Shown piece by piece: positions 9,653 through 18,157 of a DNA stretch of 64,000 nucleotides. Below the pieces are notes generated by a model. The model worked only from the letters and a program-made list of their open reading frames with translations, ran no database searches and had not been told where the DNA came from. A program made the translations under genes and the position numbers. The DNA comes from UBA868 sp016776875. Lineage in GTDB: Bacteria; Pseudomonadota; Gammaproteobacteria; Arenicellales; UBA868. The stretch covers positions 1,736,001 to 1,800,000 of the forward strand of contig CP179198.1 in NCBI GenBank assembly GCA_051201585.1. Reading direction: 5' to 3'. Positions within the stretch are counted from its first letter, which is position 1. Every line of letters begins with the position of its first letter.

Positions 9653-10790
9653 ATGCGTGAGCCATCAGAAACGCTGACAATTGCGCAAGCCCTGATACGG
9701 AAAGCCTCGGTCACGCCTGATGATCAAGGTTGTCAGCGCCTACTGAGTGATGCGCTTGAGCCCTATGGATTTTCGGCGGAGCTTATGCAATTTGGTGATG
9801 TCCAGAATCTCTGGTTAAGGCGTGGCACAACTGCGCCTTTATTTGTTTTTGCAGGCCATACCGATGTGGTTCCCACAGGGCCTGAAGAGAACTGGTCTTA
9901 CCCCCCATTCGCGGGCGAACTTGTTGACGGCATGCTTCATGGCCGAGGCGCTGCGGACATGAAAGGCAGTCTCGCGGCAATGGTCACCGCCTGTAAACGT
10001 TTTGCTTCCGCTCATCCATCTCATAAGGGATCGATCGCGCTATTGATCACCAGCGACGAGGAAGGCCCCGCCGTAAACGGCACAGTCCGAGTCATCGAAA
10101 GGTTAGTCGAGCGCGGTGAACAGATTGACTGGTGCGTTGTTGGTGAACCCACTAGCTGCAAAGCAGCTTGGCGATACCATCAAAAACGGACGGCGTGGAT
10201 CACTCGGTGGAACCTTAACGGTGCATGGCATCCAGGGTCATGTCGCCTATCCTCACCTTGCCGATAATCCCTTGCATCGAATATCAGCAATTGTAACCAC
10301 GCTCGCGGCAACCCACTGGGACGAGGGTAACGATTTTTTTCCAGCAACCTCTTTTCAGGTTTCAAATTTGAAAGGCGGCACGGGCGCCACCAATGTCATT
10401 CCCGGTCGTGCGAGCGCTCAATTTAATCTGAGATACTGTCCCGATAATAACGCCGACGCGCTTAAGACGCAGATTAATCAAATTTGCACCGAACATGCCG
10501 ACAATTATGAGATCGACTGGAACCCTATCGGGTTACCCTATCAAACATCACCAGCAGCACTATTAGAAGCTATCCAATCTGCAACGGTAATGGTCACGGG
10601 TCGCCCGGCCAAGCTGTCGACCGATGGCGGCACCTCTGATGGCCGCTTTATCGCACCGACCGGCGCTCAGGTAGTTGAATTGGGCCCACTGAATAAAACG
10701 ATCCATCAGGTGAATGAAGCGGTAAGTGCAAAAGATTTGGATGCACTCTCGGATATTTACGAGCAAACGCTACTACACCTACTCGCCTGA
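9653..10790 (+). CDS. dapE: Succinyl-diaminopimelate desuccinylase, broken by a frameshift
   Basis: This zinc hydrolase removes succinate from N-succinyl-LL-diaminopimelate in lysine and peptidoglycan synthesis. The first frame has FAGHTDVVPTGP (metal His), GRGAADMKGSLAAMV (bridging Asp), DEEGPAVNGT and GEPTS. The second resumes at QLGDTIKNGRRGSL and has HVAYPHLADNP, STDGGTSDGRF and the terminal NKTIHQVNEAV (metal His). One extra base near 10160-10170, after the AGCTGCAAA run, separates them. Removing it gives a normal protein of about 378 residues. dapE is usually essential, which favours a sequencing error. Confidence 0.85.
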
Positions 10791-10860
10791 AAGCCTTTTG
10801 TGTTTTTATGATTAACAAACCGTAATGTTGCGGTTATCTTGAGGTAATACAGATTGCCCT

Positions 10861-10894
10861 AACTTAGGCTGACTTGTTAAACAGCCTTTTAAGT
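10861..10894 (+). promoter_or_regulatory. Inverted repeat overlapping the ribosome site of the Do-protease gene
   Basis: AGGCTG (10866-10871) pairs with CAGCCT (10882-10887). The outer bases AACTT and AAGT can extend the stem into the AAGTGAGGA ribosome site at 10891-10899. It could be a 5' UTR structure that limits translation. No comparative support is available. Confidence 0.3.
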
Positions 10895-10904
10895 GAGGAC
10901 ATTC

Positions 10905-12425
10905 ATGAAATTCCTACAACCCCTTGTCTTGCGCGCGCAATCACCAGCAGCGGTTATTGTGCTCGCAGGAATTACCACCATAGGTGCAGCAATTTATGCG
11001 GGCAAAGCAGTCACCGCTGTCCCTGAAGTCACGCATACTAATATTATCCAACCGAGTCGCAGTTTTGCCGATCTAATCGAATCGGTTCGCCCGGCCGTTG
11101 TAAATATCTCCGCCAGATCTGTTCAATCGGTATCGCTCAGTCCCAGCGCTCAGTCAGGTTCGAGTCCAGGTCACTCCCGGAAATTTGATTTTGGGGCACA
11201 TCCGGAAATGCGTCAGTTTATGGAGCGTTTTTTTGGCGAGCACTCCCCTCAGATGCGACCCGGTCCACGGCAGAGTAACGCCTTGGGATCAGGTTTCATT
11301 ATTGATGCCGCGGGCCTCGTGGTCACAAATCATCACGTCATTAAGGGCGCAGATGAAGTCGACGTTATCCTGGATGATGGCACCACCCTAAGGGCATCCG
11401 TGAAAGGGGTTGATCCTCGAACTGATCTCGCGCTCTTGGAAGTAACTTCAGATCAGCCGCTTCCCTACGTCAGTCTAGGAGACTCTGACACCACTCGAGT
11501 GGGGGACTGGGTTATCGCGATTGGAAATCCTTTTGGACTCGGCGGCACAAGCACTTCCGGCATTGTGTCGGCTCGAGGACGGGATTTGCGGGATGGTCCC
11601 TATGTCGATTACATTCAGATCGACGCGCCCATTAATCGAGGTAATTCAGGTGGTCCTTTATTTAATGAGATAGGAGAAGTCATTGGCATAAATACCGCTA
11701 TTTTTTCACCTAATGGCGGGAGCGTTGGAATTGGCTTTGCCATACCTTCGTCTCAGGCAAAGTCGATTATTACGCAGCTTGAGGAAACCGGTTCTGTCGC
11801 GCGCGCATGGCTTGGGGTTGAAATTCAGCCGGTTACCCAGGGAATCGCAGAAGGGCTCGGCCTTGAAGATCAAACGGGCGCTCTGGTATCCAAAATCACT
11901 CCTAATAGTCCAGCCGAGTCCAGCGGACTGCGTGCAGGCGATGTGATCATTCAGTTTGATGGTGAGGACATTAAAAAAATGCGCGACCTGCCACGTCTGG
12001 TCGCTCAAGCTTCCCGTGATAAAAACGTAGCAGTGTCCGTTTGGCGAAACGGCGAGATTATTGAAATCGAGGCAAGTCTTGAAACCCTTGAAACGGTTGC
12101 TCAAGCAAAAGCGGCCAAGAGCGATGAGCCCACGGAGGAGCCGCTTGGCCTTTATCTTTCCGACCGAGATCCAAAGACGGGCGAAGTTGTTGGAAACCAA
12201 ACCACAGGAGTTCTTATCCAGAAAGTAGATCCCCAGGGCGCCGCCGCACGGCAGGGTTTAAAAAGAGGTGACGTGATCCTCCAGGTTGGTCAGGAGACTG
12301 TGAACTCCCCTGCCGAGGCAATTGAGCAGGTCAAACGCTATCGTTCTGAGGATAAATCACGGCCCGTGGTTCTTTTGGTTGAACGAGCCGGTAACCAGCG
12401 ATTTGTCGCGGTTAAAACAGGTTGA
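10905..12425 (+). CDS. degP: Periplasmic Do-type serine protease (DegP/DegQ/MucD family)
   Basis: A protease-chaperone of envelope quality control, about 506 residues. An N-terminal membrane or signal segment precedes a trypsin-like domain with His in VVTNHHVIKGADEV, Asp in DPRTDLALLEV and Ser in INRGNSGGPLFN. Two PDZ domains follow (around LGVEIQPVTQG and GVLIQKVDPQG). The ATG at 10905 is preferred over the GTG at 10893, because that GTG lies inside the AGTGAGGA ribosome site. The next genes encode a two-component system, which may report the same envelope stress. A hairpin terminator follows. Confidence 0.9.
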   Translation: MKFLQPLVLRAQSPAAVIVLAGITTIGAAIYAGKAVTAVPEVTHTNIIQPSRSFADLIESVRPAVVNISARSVQSVSLSPSAQSGSSPGHSRKFDFGAHPEMRQFMERFFGEHSPQMRPGPRQSNALGSGFIIDAAGLVVTNHHVIKGADEVDVILDDGTTLRASVKGVDPRTDLALLEVTSDQPLPYVSLGDSDTTRVGDWVIAIGNPFGLGGTSTSGIVSARGRDLRDGPYVDYIQIDAPINRGNSGGPLFNEIGEVIGINTAIFSPNGGSVGIGFAIPSSQAKSIITQLEETGSVARAWLGVEIQPVTQGIAEGLGLEDQTGALVSKITPNSPAESSGLRAGDVIIQFDGEDIKKMRDLPRLVAQASRDKNVAVSVWRNGEIIEIEASLETLETVAQAKAAKSDEPTEEPLGLYLSDRDPKTGEVVGNQTTGVLIQKVDPQGAAARQGLKRGDVILQVGQETVNSPAEAIEQVKRYRSEDKSRPVVLLVERAGNQRFVAVKTG

Positions 12426-12440
12426 GCCCATTCGTATTAA

Positions 12441-12465
12441 CAACCGGGGCCTCAAGCCCCGGTTG
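12441..12465 (+). terminator. Hairpin after the Do-protease gene
   Basis: CAACCGGGGC (12441-12450) and its exact complement (12456-12465) form a stem over a 5-nt loop, followed by a short TTTA. The weak T-tract suggests partial termination before the response-regulator gene. Confidence 0.6.
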
Positions 12466-12517
12466 TTTACCGAAACTAAGCCTTGCGGCGAATGAAATCC
12501 GCAGTAACAATAATCCC

Positions 12518-13195
12518 ATGCGGATTTTATTGATCGAAGATGACCAGGACGTAGCCCGACATGTGTCCCGTGGCCTAAAGGAGTCAGGTCATGTTGTTGA
12601 TATTGCCGAAAACGGAATCGACGGGTTCTCGCTTGCCAACGAAGAGAATTATGATGTTTTGGTAATCGATCGAATGCTGCCGAGACTCGATGGTCTTACC
12701 CTTATTGAAAATCTACGCAGCCGCAACAATCTGACGCCAGTGCTCATTCTGAGTGCGCTGGGGGAACTTGAAGACCGCATTATCGGGCTTCGCGCCGGTG
12801 GAGATGACTATCTTCCGAAACCCTTTGCTTTCGAGGAATTGCTCGCACGGGTTGAAGCCCTGGGCCGGCGGACTTTTCAGGGATCAGCAAATACGCACCT
12901 TAAGGTTTCAGAACTTGAAATGGATGTCCTCAGTCGAAAAGTTCAGCGTGCAGGACAAGCGATTAGTCTTCAACCACGCGAATTTCGGCTTCTTGAATAT
13001 TTGATGCGTCATAGTGGTCAGGTGGTGACCCGAACCATGCTTCTTGAAAATGTCTGGGACTATCACTTCGATCCACAAACTAATGTTATTGATGTTCATG
13101 TGAGTCGACTGCGTTCCAAAATTGACCGCGACTTTGACTACCCGCTTTTGCAAACTGTCCGGGGCGCGGGATATATGCTTTGTGATTCAAAATAA
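12518..13195 (+). CDS. OmpR/PhoB-family response regulator
   Basis: 225 residues. The receiver domain starts MRILLIEDDQDVARH with the acidic pocket ED, the phosphoacceptor Asp in YDVLVIDRMLPRLDG, and Lys in YLPKPFAFEELLAR. The winged-helix output domain has LQPREFRLLEYLMRHSG and TNVIDVHVSRLRSKID. The ATG at 12518 starts the domain exactly; the in-frame TTG at 12422 would add residues encoded through the terminator. The gene overlaps the sensor kinase gene by 14 bp, implying coupled translation. Confidence 0.9.
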   Translation: MRILLIEDDQDVARHVSRGLKESGHVVDIAENGIDGFSLANEENYDVLVIDRMLPRLDGLTLIENLRSRNNLTPVLILSALGELEDRIIGLRAGGDDYLPKPFAFEELLARVEALGRRTFQGSANTHLKVSELEMDVLSRKVQRAGQAISLQPREFRLLEYLMRHSGQVVTRTMLLENVWDYHFDPQTNVIDVHVSRLRSKIDRDFDYPLLQTVRGAGYMLCDSK

Positions 13196-14558
13196 ATTCA
13201 TTGCCAGCTCAACGTTCCGGCTGGCGTTGCTTTATGTCACGCTATTTGCCGCCTCCGTCCTTCTCCTCTTTAGTTTTATCTATTGGTCAAGCGTCCGGTA
13301 CATGGCGGCACAATCTGATGCCGGTATTCAGACCGAAATCCAGACCCTCTCTGACCGATACGAACGCGCGGGGATGCCGGGTCTGCGTCGCTTGATTCTT
13401 GAGCGCATCACCCGACAGCAGCCAACCGGGTCATCTCTTTATATTTTGACCGACCCAACGGGTCGGCATGTCGTCGGGAATATCAGTCGATGGCCAACTG
13501 TCGAACCCGAAGACGGGTGGCTTAATTTCAGGCTTGAAACCCGGGACCGGGACAATCCGGAAACCCACCCGGCGCGAGCCAAAAAATTCCAACTCAGTGG
13601 TGGTTTTCGGCTGTTAGTCGGAGAGGACATTCAAGAGCTGAAAGCGGCTCAGCGCCAGATTATTATTGCGCTAGGTTGGGGTGTGATCCTAACGCTCGTT
13701 CTGGGATTAGCCGGTGGGTTCTTTATGAGTCGACGTATGCTGACTCGTCTCGAAACGATTAACCAGACTAGCCAAAACATTATTGACGGTGATCTCAAAT
13801 CCCGAGTTCCGGTAAGCGCCCGTGGGGATGAGTTTGATCGACTGGCGATCAACCTTAATCAGATGCTCGACCAGATTCAGGAATTAATGGAAAGCATTAA
13901 ACAAGTGAGTGATAACATCGCTCACGACCTGAAGACGCCCCTCTTCCGTCTTCGGCAACACTTAGAGAGCCTTTCAAAACTCTCTGAAATTAGCCCGGAA
14001 CATTCGCAAGCGCTCGTGCAGTCTCTCAGTGAGGCAGACCGTCTACTGGGACTTTTCAACGCACTCCTCAGAATTGCCCGTATCGAGTCAGAGGCGGTCA
14101 AAAAAGCGTTACAGCCCGTCAAACTTGCAGACCTGGCGAGAGATCTTGCGGAACTCTATGAGCCGCTCGCTGAAGAAAAGCATCAAGCACTTGACGTCGT
14201 GATACAGCAATCCCCAACGGTGATCGGCGATCAGGATATGCTTTTTCAAGCGCTAGCCAATATTTTGGATAACGCGATAAAGTACACGCCCGCTCACGGC
14301 ATCATCCACGTGACGGTAACGGAAGATGCTAACCAGGCCATAATTTACATCTGTGACAACGGGCCCGGCATCCAGATAGATGATCATGAGAAAGTATTTC
14401 AGCGCTTTGTCCGCCTCGATCATAGTCGATCAAAACCCGGAAACGGTCTCGGTCTAAGTTTGGCTCGAGCGCTTCTGCACTTGCATCATGCAACAGTTGC
14501 CCTCAGCGATAATCATCCTGGTCTTTGTGTCAAAGCTGAAATACCCGTTAACAAATAA
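13182..14558 (+). CDS. Membrane sensor histidine kinase
   Basis: About 458 residues from a GTG start that overlaps the regulator gene. A first membrane helix (LALLYVTLFAASVLLLFSFI), a periplasmic domain of about 120 residues and a second helix (LGWGVILTLVLGLAGGFFM) are followed by HAMP, the H-box DNIAHDLKTPLFRLR, the N-box LDNAIKY and the G-boxes CDNGPGIQI and GNGLGLSLARALL. It should phosphorylate the regulator at 12518. The sensed signal is unknown; the nearby Do-protease gene makes envelope stress plausible. Confidence 0.9.
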   Translation: MIQNKFIASSTFRLALLYVTLFAASVLLLFSFIYWSSVRYMAAQSDAGIQTEIQTLSDRYERAGMPGLRRLILERITRQQPTGSSLYILTDPTGRHVVGNISRWPTVEPEDGWLNFRLETRDRDNPETHPARAKKFQLSGGFRLLVGEDIQELKAAQRQIIIALGWGVILTLVLGLAGGFFMSRRMLTRLETINQTSQNIIDGDLKSRVPVSARGDEFDRLAINLNQMLDQIQELMESIKQVSDNIAHDLKTPLFRLRQHLESLSKLSEISPEHSQALVQSLSEADRLLGLFNALLRIARIESEAVKKALQPVKLADLARDLAELYEPLAEEKHQALDVVIQQSPTVIGDQDMLFQALANILDNAIKYTPAHGIIHVTVTEDANQAIIYICDNGPGIQIDDHEKVFQRFVRLDHSRSKPGNGLGLSLARALLHLHHATVALSDNHPGLCVKAEIPVNK

Positions 14559-14633
14559 AGGCGTCCGCTCTGCTCGACAGCCTGGCAAGTAAACACTGAC
14601 ACCGGCAAGACCTGAGCCATCAGGGGTTAGCTT

Positions 14634-15350
14634 CTAATCCGACTGCGGCACCGCTTTTCGAATCGTTTCCGCCGTCTGCCCAAAAAGAACATTACCGGCG
14701 CTCTGGGTGACGGCCTGACCCTTGTTGACCTGATCTGCCTCTTGATAGGCTGTCACGACCGCTTCCCTTTGACTGATAGCCAAGAACCACCGACTCACCT
14801 CCGGGAAATCGGAAAGCGATATCTTGTGACGTTCGTAACGTGCAACCCAGGGATAACAAGCCATGTCCGCAATCGTGTAATCATCGCAAATAAATTCCCG
14901 ATCGGCTAATCGCGCATCTAAAACCGCGTAAAGCCGCGAAGCTTCTTGATCATATCTTTGGATGGCATACGGCACCTGTTCGGGTGCATAGGCGTTGAAA
15001 TGATGATTCTGCCCCAGCATGGGACCAAAGCCCGCCATTTGCCACATTAACCATTCGAGAACCTCTACTCGCTTTCGCGGTTCGGTTGGCAAAAAACGGC
15101 CCACTTTCTCCGCAAAATAAATCAGGATGGCGCCCGACTCAAAGACCGAAACAGGCTCGCCGCCGCCCGCGGGCGCATGATCGATAATGGCGGGAATTCG
15201 GCCGTTCAGGGAGATTTTTAGGAAATCGGGTGAGAACTGCTCTCCCGTATTGATATTCACTTCGGTCAAGCGGTAATCCAAGCCCGCTTCTCGGAGAAAT
15301 AATAACGGCTTCATTCCATTTGGGGTTGGCCAGAAAAATAGTTCGATCAT
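14634..15350 (-). CDS. Glutathione S-transferase family protein (YfcG/Ure2p-like)
   Basis: 238 residues. The N-terminal thioredoxin-fold domain starts MIELFFWPTPNGMKPLLFL and has ITDV-type turn residues NGRIPAIIDH and ESGAILIYFAEK. The C-terminal helical domain has DYTIADMACYPWVARYE. The pattern matches the nu-class (YfcG/YghU) branch, whose members use two glutathiones in disulfide reduction. It stands alone, convergent to the kinase gene. Confidence 0.8.
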   Translation of the reverse strand: MIELFFWPTPNGMKPLLFLREAGLDYRLTEVNINTGEQFSPDFLKISLNGRIPAIIDHAPAGGGEPVSVFESGAILIYFAEKVGRFLPTEPRKRVEVLEWLMWQMAGFGPMLGQNHHFNAYAPEQVPYAIQRYDQEASRLYAVLDARLADREFICDDYTIADMACYPWVARYERHKISLSDFPEVSRWFLAISQREAVVTAYQEADQVNKGQAVTQSAGNVLFGQTAETIRKAVPQSD

Positions 15351-15510
15351 ATTTTTAGCTTTAAAAGGTTAAATTTCAATCAGGGCATATCTTGTTAACC
15401 TGACCAAACCCATAGCCGCTCTCAAAAGTCACGGTTATCTATATTGAGTCGAGAATAGCAAACTTCGGTATACTTCGCGCACGTAAAAAATAACGGACCC
15501 GGTTTCGCGT

Positions 15511-15729
15511 GTGACAAAAGAAGAACATATAGAGATGGAAGGCACGGTTCTCGAGAACCTGCCCAATACCCAATTCCGAGTAGAGTTAGATAATGGACAT
15601 ATTGTGATCGCTCATATCTCCGGCAAAATGCGCAAGAACTACATTAGAATTCTTCGCGGGGATAAAGTGACGGTGCAATTGACGCCTTATGACTTAAGTA
15701 AAGGTCGCATCACCTATCGAGCGCGTTAG
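15511..15729 (+). CDS. infA: Translation initiation factor IF-1
   Basis: A 72-residue OB-fold protein that binds the 30S A site with IF-2 and IF-3. It keeps the invariant run HISGKMRKNYIRILRGDKV and the end DLSKGRITYRAR. The start is a GTG with no obvious ribosome site; the next in-frame Met is inside the conserved N-terminus, so the GTG is accepted. The terminator at 15736 follows immediately. Confidence 0.97.
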   Translation: MTKEEHIEMEGTVLENLPNTQFRVELDNGHIVIAHISGKMRKNYIRILRGDKVTVQLTPYDLSKGRITYRAR

Positions 15730-15735
15730 TCAAAA

Positions 15736-15763
15736 AAAACCCCCGACATTTTTCGGGGGTTTT
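15736..15763. terminator. Bidirectional terminator between infA and rpmG
   Basis: AAAACCCCCGA (15736-15746) pairs with TCGGGGGTTTT (15753-15763). The A- and T-tracts make it work for both convergent transcripts. Confidence 0.9.
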
Positions 15764-15785
15764 ATCAACGCGATTTCAAACCGCA

Positions 15786-15941
15786 TTATTTTATTTTCGC
15801 TTCCTTGTACGCCACGTGCTTTCGCACAACAGGATCATATTTTTTGATTTCCATTTTCTCTGGCTGGGTTCTTTTGTTTTTTGTCGTCGTGTAGTAATGC
15901 CCTGTTCCCGCAGACGATACGAGTTTAATTTTGTCTCTCAT
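15786..15941 (-). CDS. rpmG: 50S ribosomal protein L33
   Basis: A 51-residue reading frame: MRDKIKLVSSAGTGHYYTTT, then KNKRTQPEKMEIKKYDP and VVRKHVAYKEAKIK. This is a full-length L33 of the zinc-free type, lacking the CXXC pairs. It is downstream of rpmB by 32 bp in the same direction, the usual arrangement. Confidence 0.95.
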   Translation of the reverse strand: MRDKIKLVSSAGTGHYYTTTKNKRTQPEKMEIKKYDPVVRKHVAYKEAKIK

Positions 15942-15973
15942 ATTAGGTATCCTCTTTTTCCAATCAGTGCAAA

Positions 15974-16210
15974 CTAAACTTTAGTACCGCGACTACGCAA
16001 GTCGGCGAGCACGACGTCAATGCCTTTCTTGTCTATAATTCGAAGCCCCTGGTGTGAAATCCTAAGACGCACCCAACGGTTCTCACTTTCCACCCAAAAC
16101 CGCTTGTTATGGAGATTCGGCTTGAAAACGCGCTTGGTCTTGTTGTTGGCGTGCGAGACGTTATTTCCCGACATCACCCGCTTTCCTGTTATTTGGCACT
16201 CTCTTGCCAT
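15974..16210 (-). CDS. rpmB: 50S ribosomal protein L28
   Basis: 78 residues beginning MARECQITGKRVMSGNNVSH and containing KTKRVFKPNLHNKRFW, diagnostic of L28. The ATG at 16210 is chosen over the upstream GTG at 16213. It is co-directional with rpmG and divergent from coaBC, as in many gammaproteobacteria. Confidence 0.95.
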   Translation of the reverse strand: MARECQITGKRVMSGNNVSHANNKTKRVFKPNLHNKRFWVESENRWVRLRISHQGLRIIDKKGIDVVLADLRSRGTKV

Positions 16211-16354
16211 CACTGCAACCCTGAATAAGAACTTTGTTAAGGTCGCGTTTTATACCAGATTTTTGGTCTTTTTCCTAGGGTTTCAAATTTCTCGATCATT
16301 TTCGGCCCTGAAAACCGATTTCCTCTATTCCAAGCGTGCCGTTAGACTGCGTCC

Positions 16355-17566
16355 ATGATGCCTTTTCCCACCGGCCAACACATTCTGCTCGGGATTACCG
16401 GGGGCGTCGCTGCCTACAAGTCAGCAGACCTCGTTCGTCGCCTTTCAAAACAGGGGGCACAGGTTCAGGTGGTCATGACTGAAGCCGCCAAAGCATTCAT
16501 CTCCCCGCTCACGCTGCAGGCGCTCAGTGGTCGCCCTGTTCGGGACACCCTACTGGACACTGAAGCCGAATCAGGTATGGGGCATATTGACTTGGGCCGA
16601 TGGGCGGACACCTTGCTTGTGGCGCCTGCGAGCGCTGATTTCATCGCCAAATTAGCCGGTGGCATGGCCTCAGACCTTCTAACCACTGTCTGTCTTGCAA
16701 CGTCTGCGCCCGTTGTAATTGCGCCCGCAATGAATCAGGCGATGTGGCTTAAGCCTGCAACCCAGCGCAACATTCAAACACTGACTGCTGATGGGGTTCA
16801 GGTGATCGGCCCCGCCTCGGGCGAGCAAGCCTGCGGCGACATGGGACCCGGACGAATGCTTGAGCCCTGGGACATTATTTCCGAGCTTGAAAGCTTGAAC
16901 GTAAAAAAATCTCTAGCCGGTATTAAGGTGACCGTGACTGCAGGACCTACCTGGGAGGCGCTTGATCCGGTACGCGGCCTTTCTAATCATAGCTCCGGAA
17001 AAATGGGTTACGCCGTCGCTGAAGCCGCGTTAAAAGCCGGAGCCGAAGTGAATTTGATTAGTGGACCAACGACATTGAGTTCGCCGAGAGATGTGGTGCT
17101 TTATCAGGTACGCTCAGCCGATGAAATGCTGAACGCCGTAAAACGCACTGCAACAGATTGTGATATTTTCATTGGCGTTGCTGCCGTCGCGGACTATCGG
17201 CCCTCCCAGACCGAAACGTCGAAAATCAAAAAAGACGCCAAGCAAGTCACCCTTGAACTCATCCGGAACCCCGACATTCTTTCCTGGGTCACGTCACAAG
17301 AAAACAAACCTTTCACTGTGGGGTTTGCCGCAGAAACCGATAGCCCTTTAGAGCATGCCCGACAGAAACTAGACAAAAAATCACTCGATATCATTGCCGT
17401 GAATCACGTGAGCGAGAGTCATAGCCCCTTTGGTAGCGATGATAATCAACTCGTTGTGATTACCCCCGGCGAAGACATTGACCTTGGACGGCACCCGAAA
17501 ACTCGGCTTGCATCGATGCTTGTCGACACCATTTCAAAAAAATTTCATGAATCCCATAAAACTTAA
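16355..17566 (+). CDS. coaBC: Bifunctional phosphopantothenoylcysteine decarboxylase / phosphopantothenate-cysteine ligase
   Basis: A 403-residue coenzyme A biosynthesis enzyme (Dfp). The N-terminal flavoprotein (CoaC) half has GITGGVAAYKSADLVRRL, the PXMNXXMW-type motif APAMNQAMW and the Cys-containing GEQACGDMGPGRM. The C-terminal CoaB half starts at VTVTAGPTWEALDPVRGLSN and has GVAAVADYRP. Its 3' end overlaps the dut start by 20 bp. An alternative start one codon later (second Met) is equally possible. Confidence 0.95.
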   Translation: MMPFPTGQHILLGITGGVAAYKSADLVRRLSKQGAQVQVVMTEAAKAFISPLTLQALSGRPVRDTLLDTEAESGMGHIDLGRWADTLLVAPASADFIAKLAGGMASDLLTTVCLATSAPVVIAPAMNQAMWLKPATQRNIQTLTADGVQVIGPASGEQACGDMGPGRMLEPWDIISELESLNVKKSLAGIKVTVTAGPTWEALDPVRGLSNHSSGKMGYAVAEAALKAGAEVNLISGPTTLSSPRDVVLYQVRSADEMLNAVKRTATDCDIFIGVAAVADYRPSQTETSKIKKDAKQVTLELIRNPDILSWVTSQENKPFTVGFAAETDSPLEHARQKLDKKSLDIIAVNHVSESHSPFGSDDNQLVVITPGEDIDLGRHPKTRLASMLVDTISKKFHESHKT

Positions 17567-18002
17567 GATTATTGACACCCGTTTGGGAAATGAATTTCCC
17601 TTCCCTTCCTATGCAACGTCAGGCTCAGCCGGTATTGATCTCGTCGCCTGCCTTGAGGAGCCCATTACTATTTTGCCTGGCGGGTGTGAACTGATTCCCA
17701 GTGGGATCGCAATTCATATCGATGATTCATCGCTGGCAGCCGTTCTGCTTCCCCGCTCAGGCTTGGGACATAAGCACGGCATTGTGTTGGGGAATCTTGT
17801 CGGCCTAATTGATAGCGACTACCAGGGTCAGATAATGATTTCGTGCTGGAATCGGGGAAACAAGGTCTTCGACATCGCTCCGGGGGATCGTGTCGCCCAA
17901 ATGGTGTTCGTGCCTGTTGTGCAATGCCAGTTCGAGGTTGTTGATGATTTTACGGAGACCGACCGGGGAACCGGTGGATTTGGTCATACGGGAACCCAGT
18001 AA
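17547..18002 (+). CDS. dut: Deoxyuridine 5'-triphosphate nucleotidohydrolase
   Basis: A 151-residue trimeric dUTPase that keeps uracil out of DNA and makes dUMP. Motifs: ATSGSAGIDLVACL (I), LLPRSGLGHKHGIVL (II-III) and the C-terminal P-loop-like TDRGTGGFGHTG (V). The ATG at 17547 fits the family N-terminus; a longer upstream extension would overlap coaBC by 89 bp. It is translationally coupled to coaBC. Confidence 0.95.
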   Translation: MNPIKLKIIDTRLGNEFPFPSYATSGSAGIDLVACLEEPITILPGGCELIPSGIAIHIDDSSLAAVLLPRSGLGHKHGIVLGNLVGLIDSDYQGQIMISCWNRGNKVFDIAPGDRVAQMVFVPVVQCQFEVVDDFTETDRGTGGFGHTGTQ

Positions 18003-18070
18003 CAAATCCGTCCTCCTGACGGATCAAAACGATCGAGGGTGATTTTGCGCCTCAAATACAGGTCAAGCAC

Positions 18071-18099
18071 TCGAGCATCATCTGCCAATACGTTATAAT
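18071..18099 (+). promoter_or_regulatory. Likely sigma-70 promoter of the suc operon
   Basis: A perfect -10 TATAAT (18094-18099) lies 58 bp before the sucA start, in the otherwise empty 155-bp gap after dut. The -35 at 17-bp spacing (TCGAGC) is poor, which suggests an activator or an extended context. Confidence 0.45.
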
Positions 18100-18157
18100 C
18101 CATCCGTCTAAGCCTTAAATCTCATAATTTTCACTCACCGGTTCTAAACTTTACCGA

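Noticed and set aside
10116..10300. Separate start for the second half of dapE
   Set aside because: The frame begins inside the conserved first half and restores the family sequence after one indel, so it is one broken gene, not two genes.
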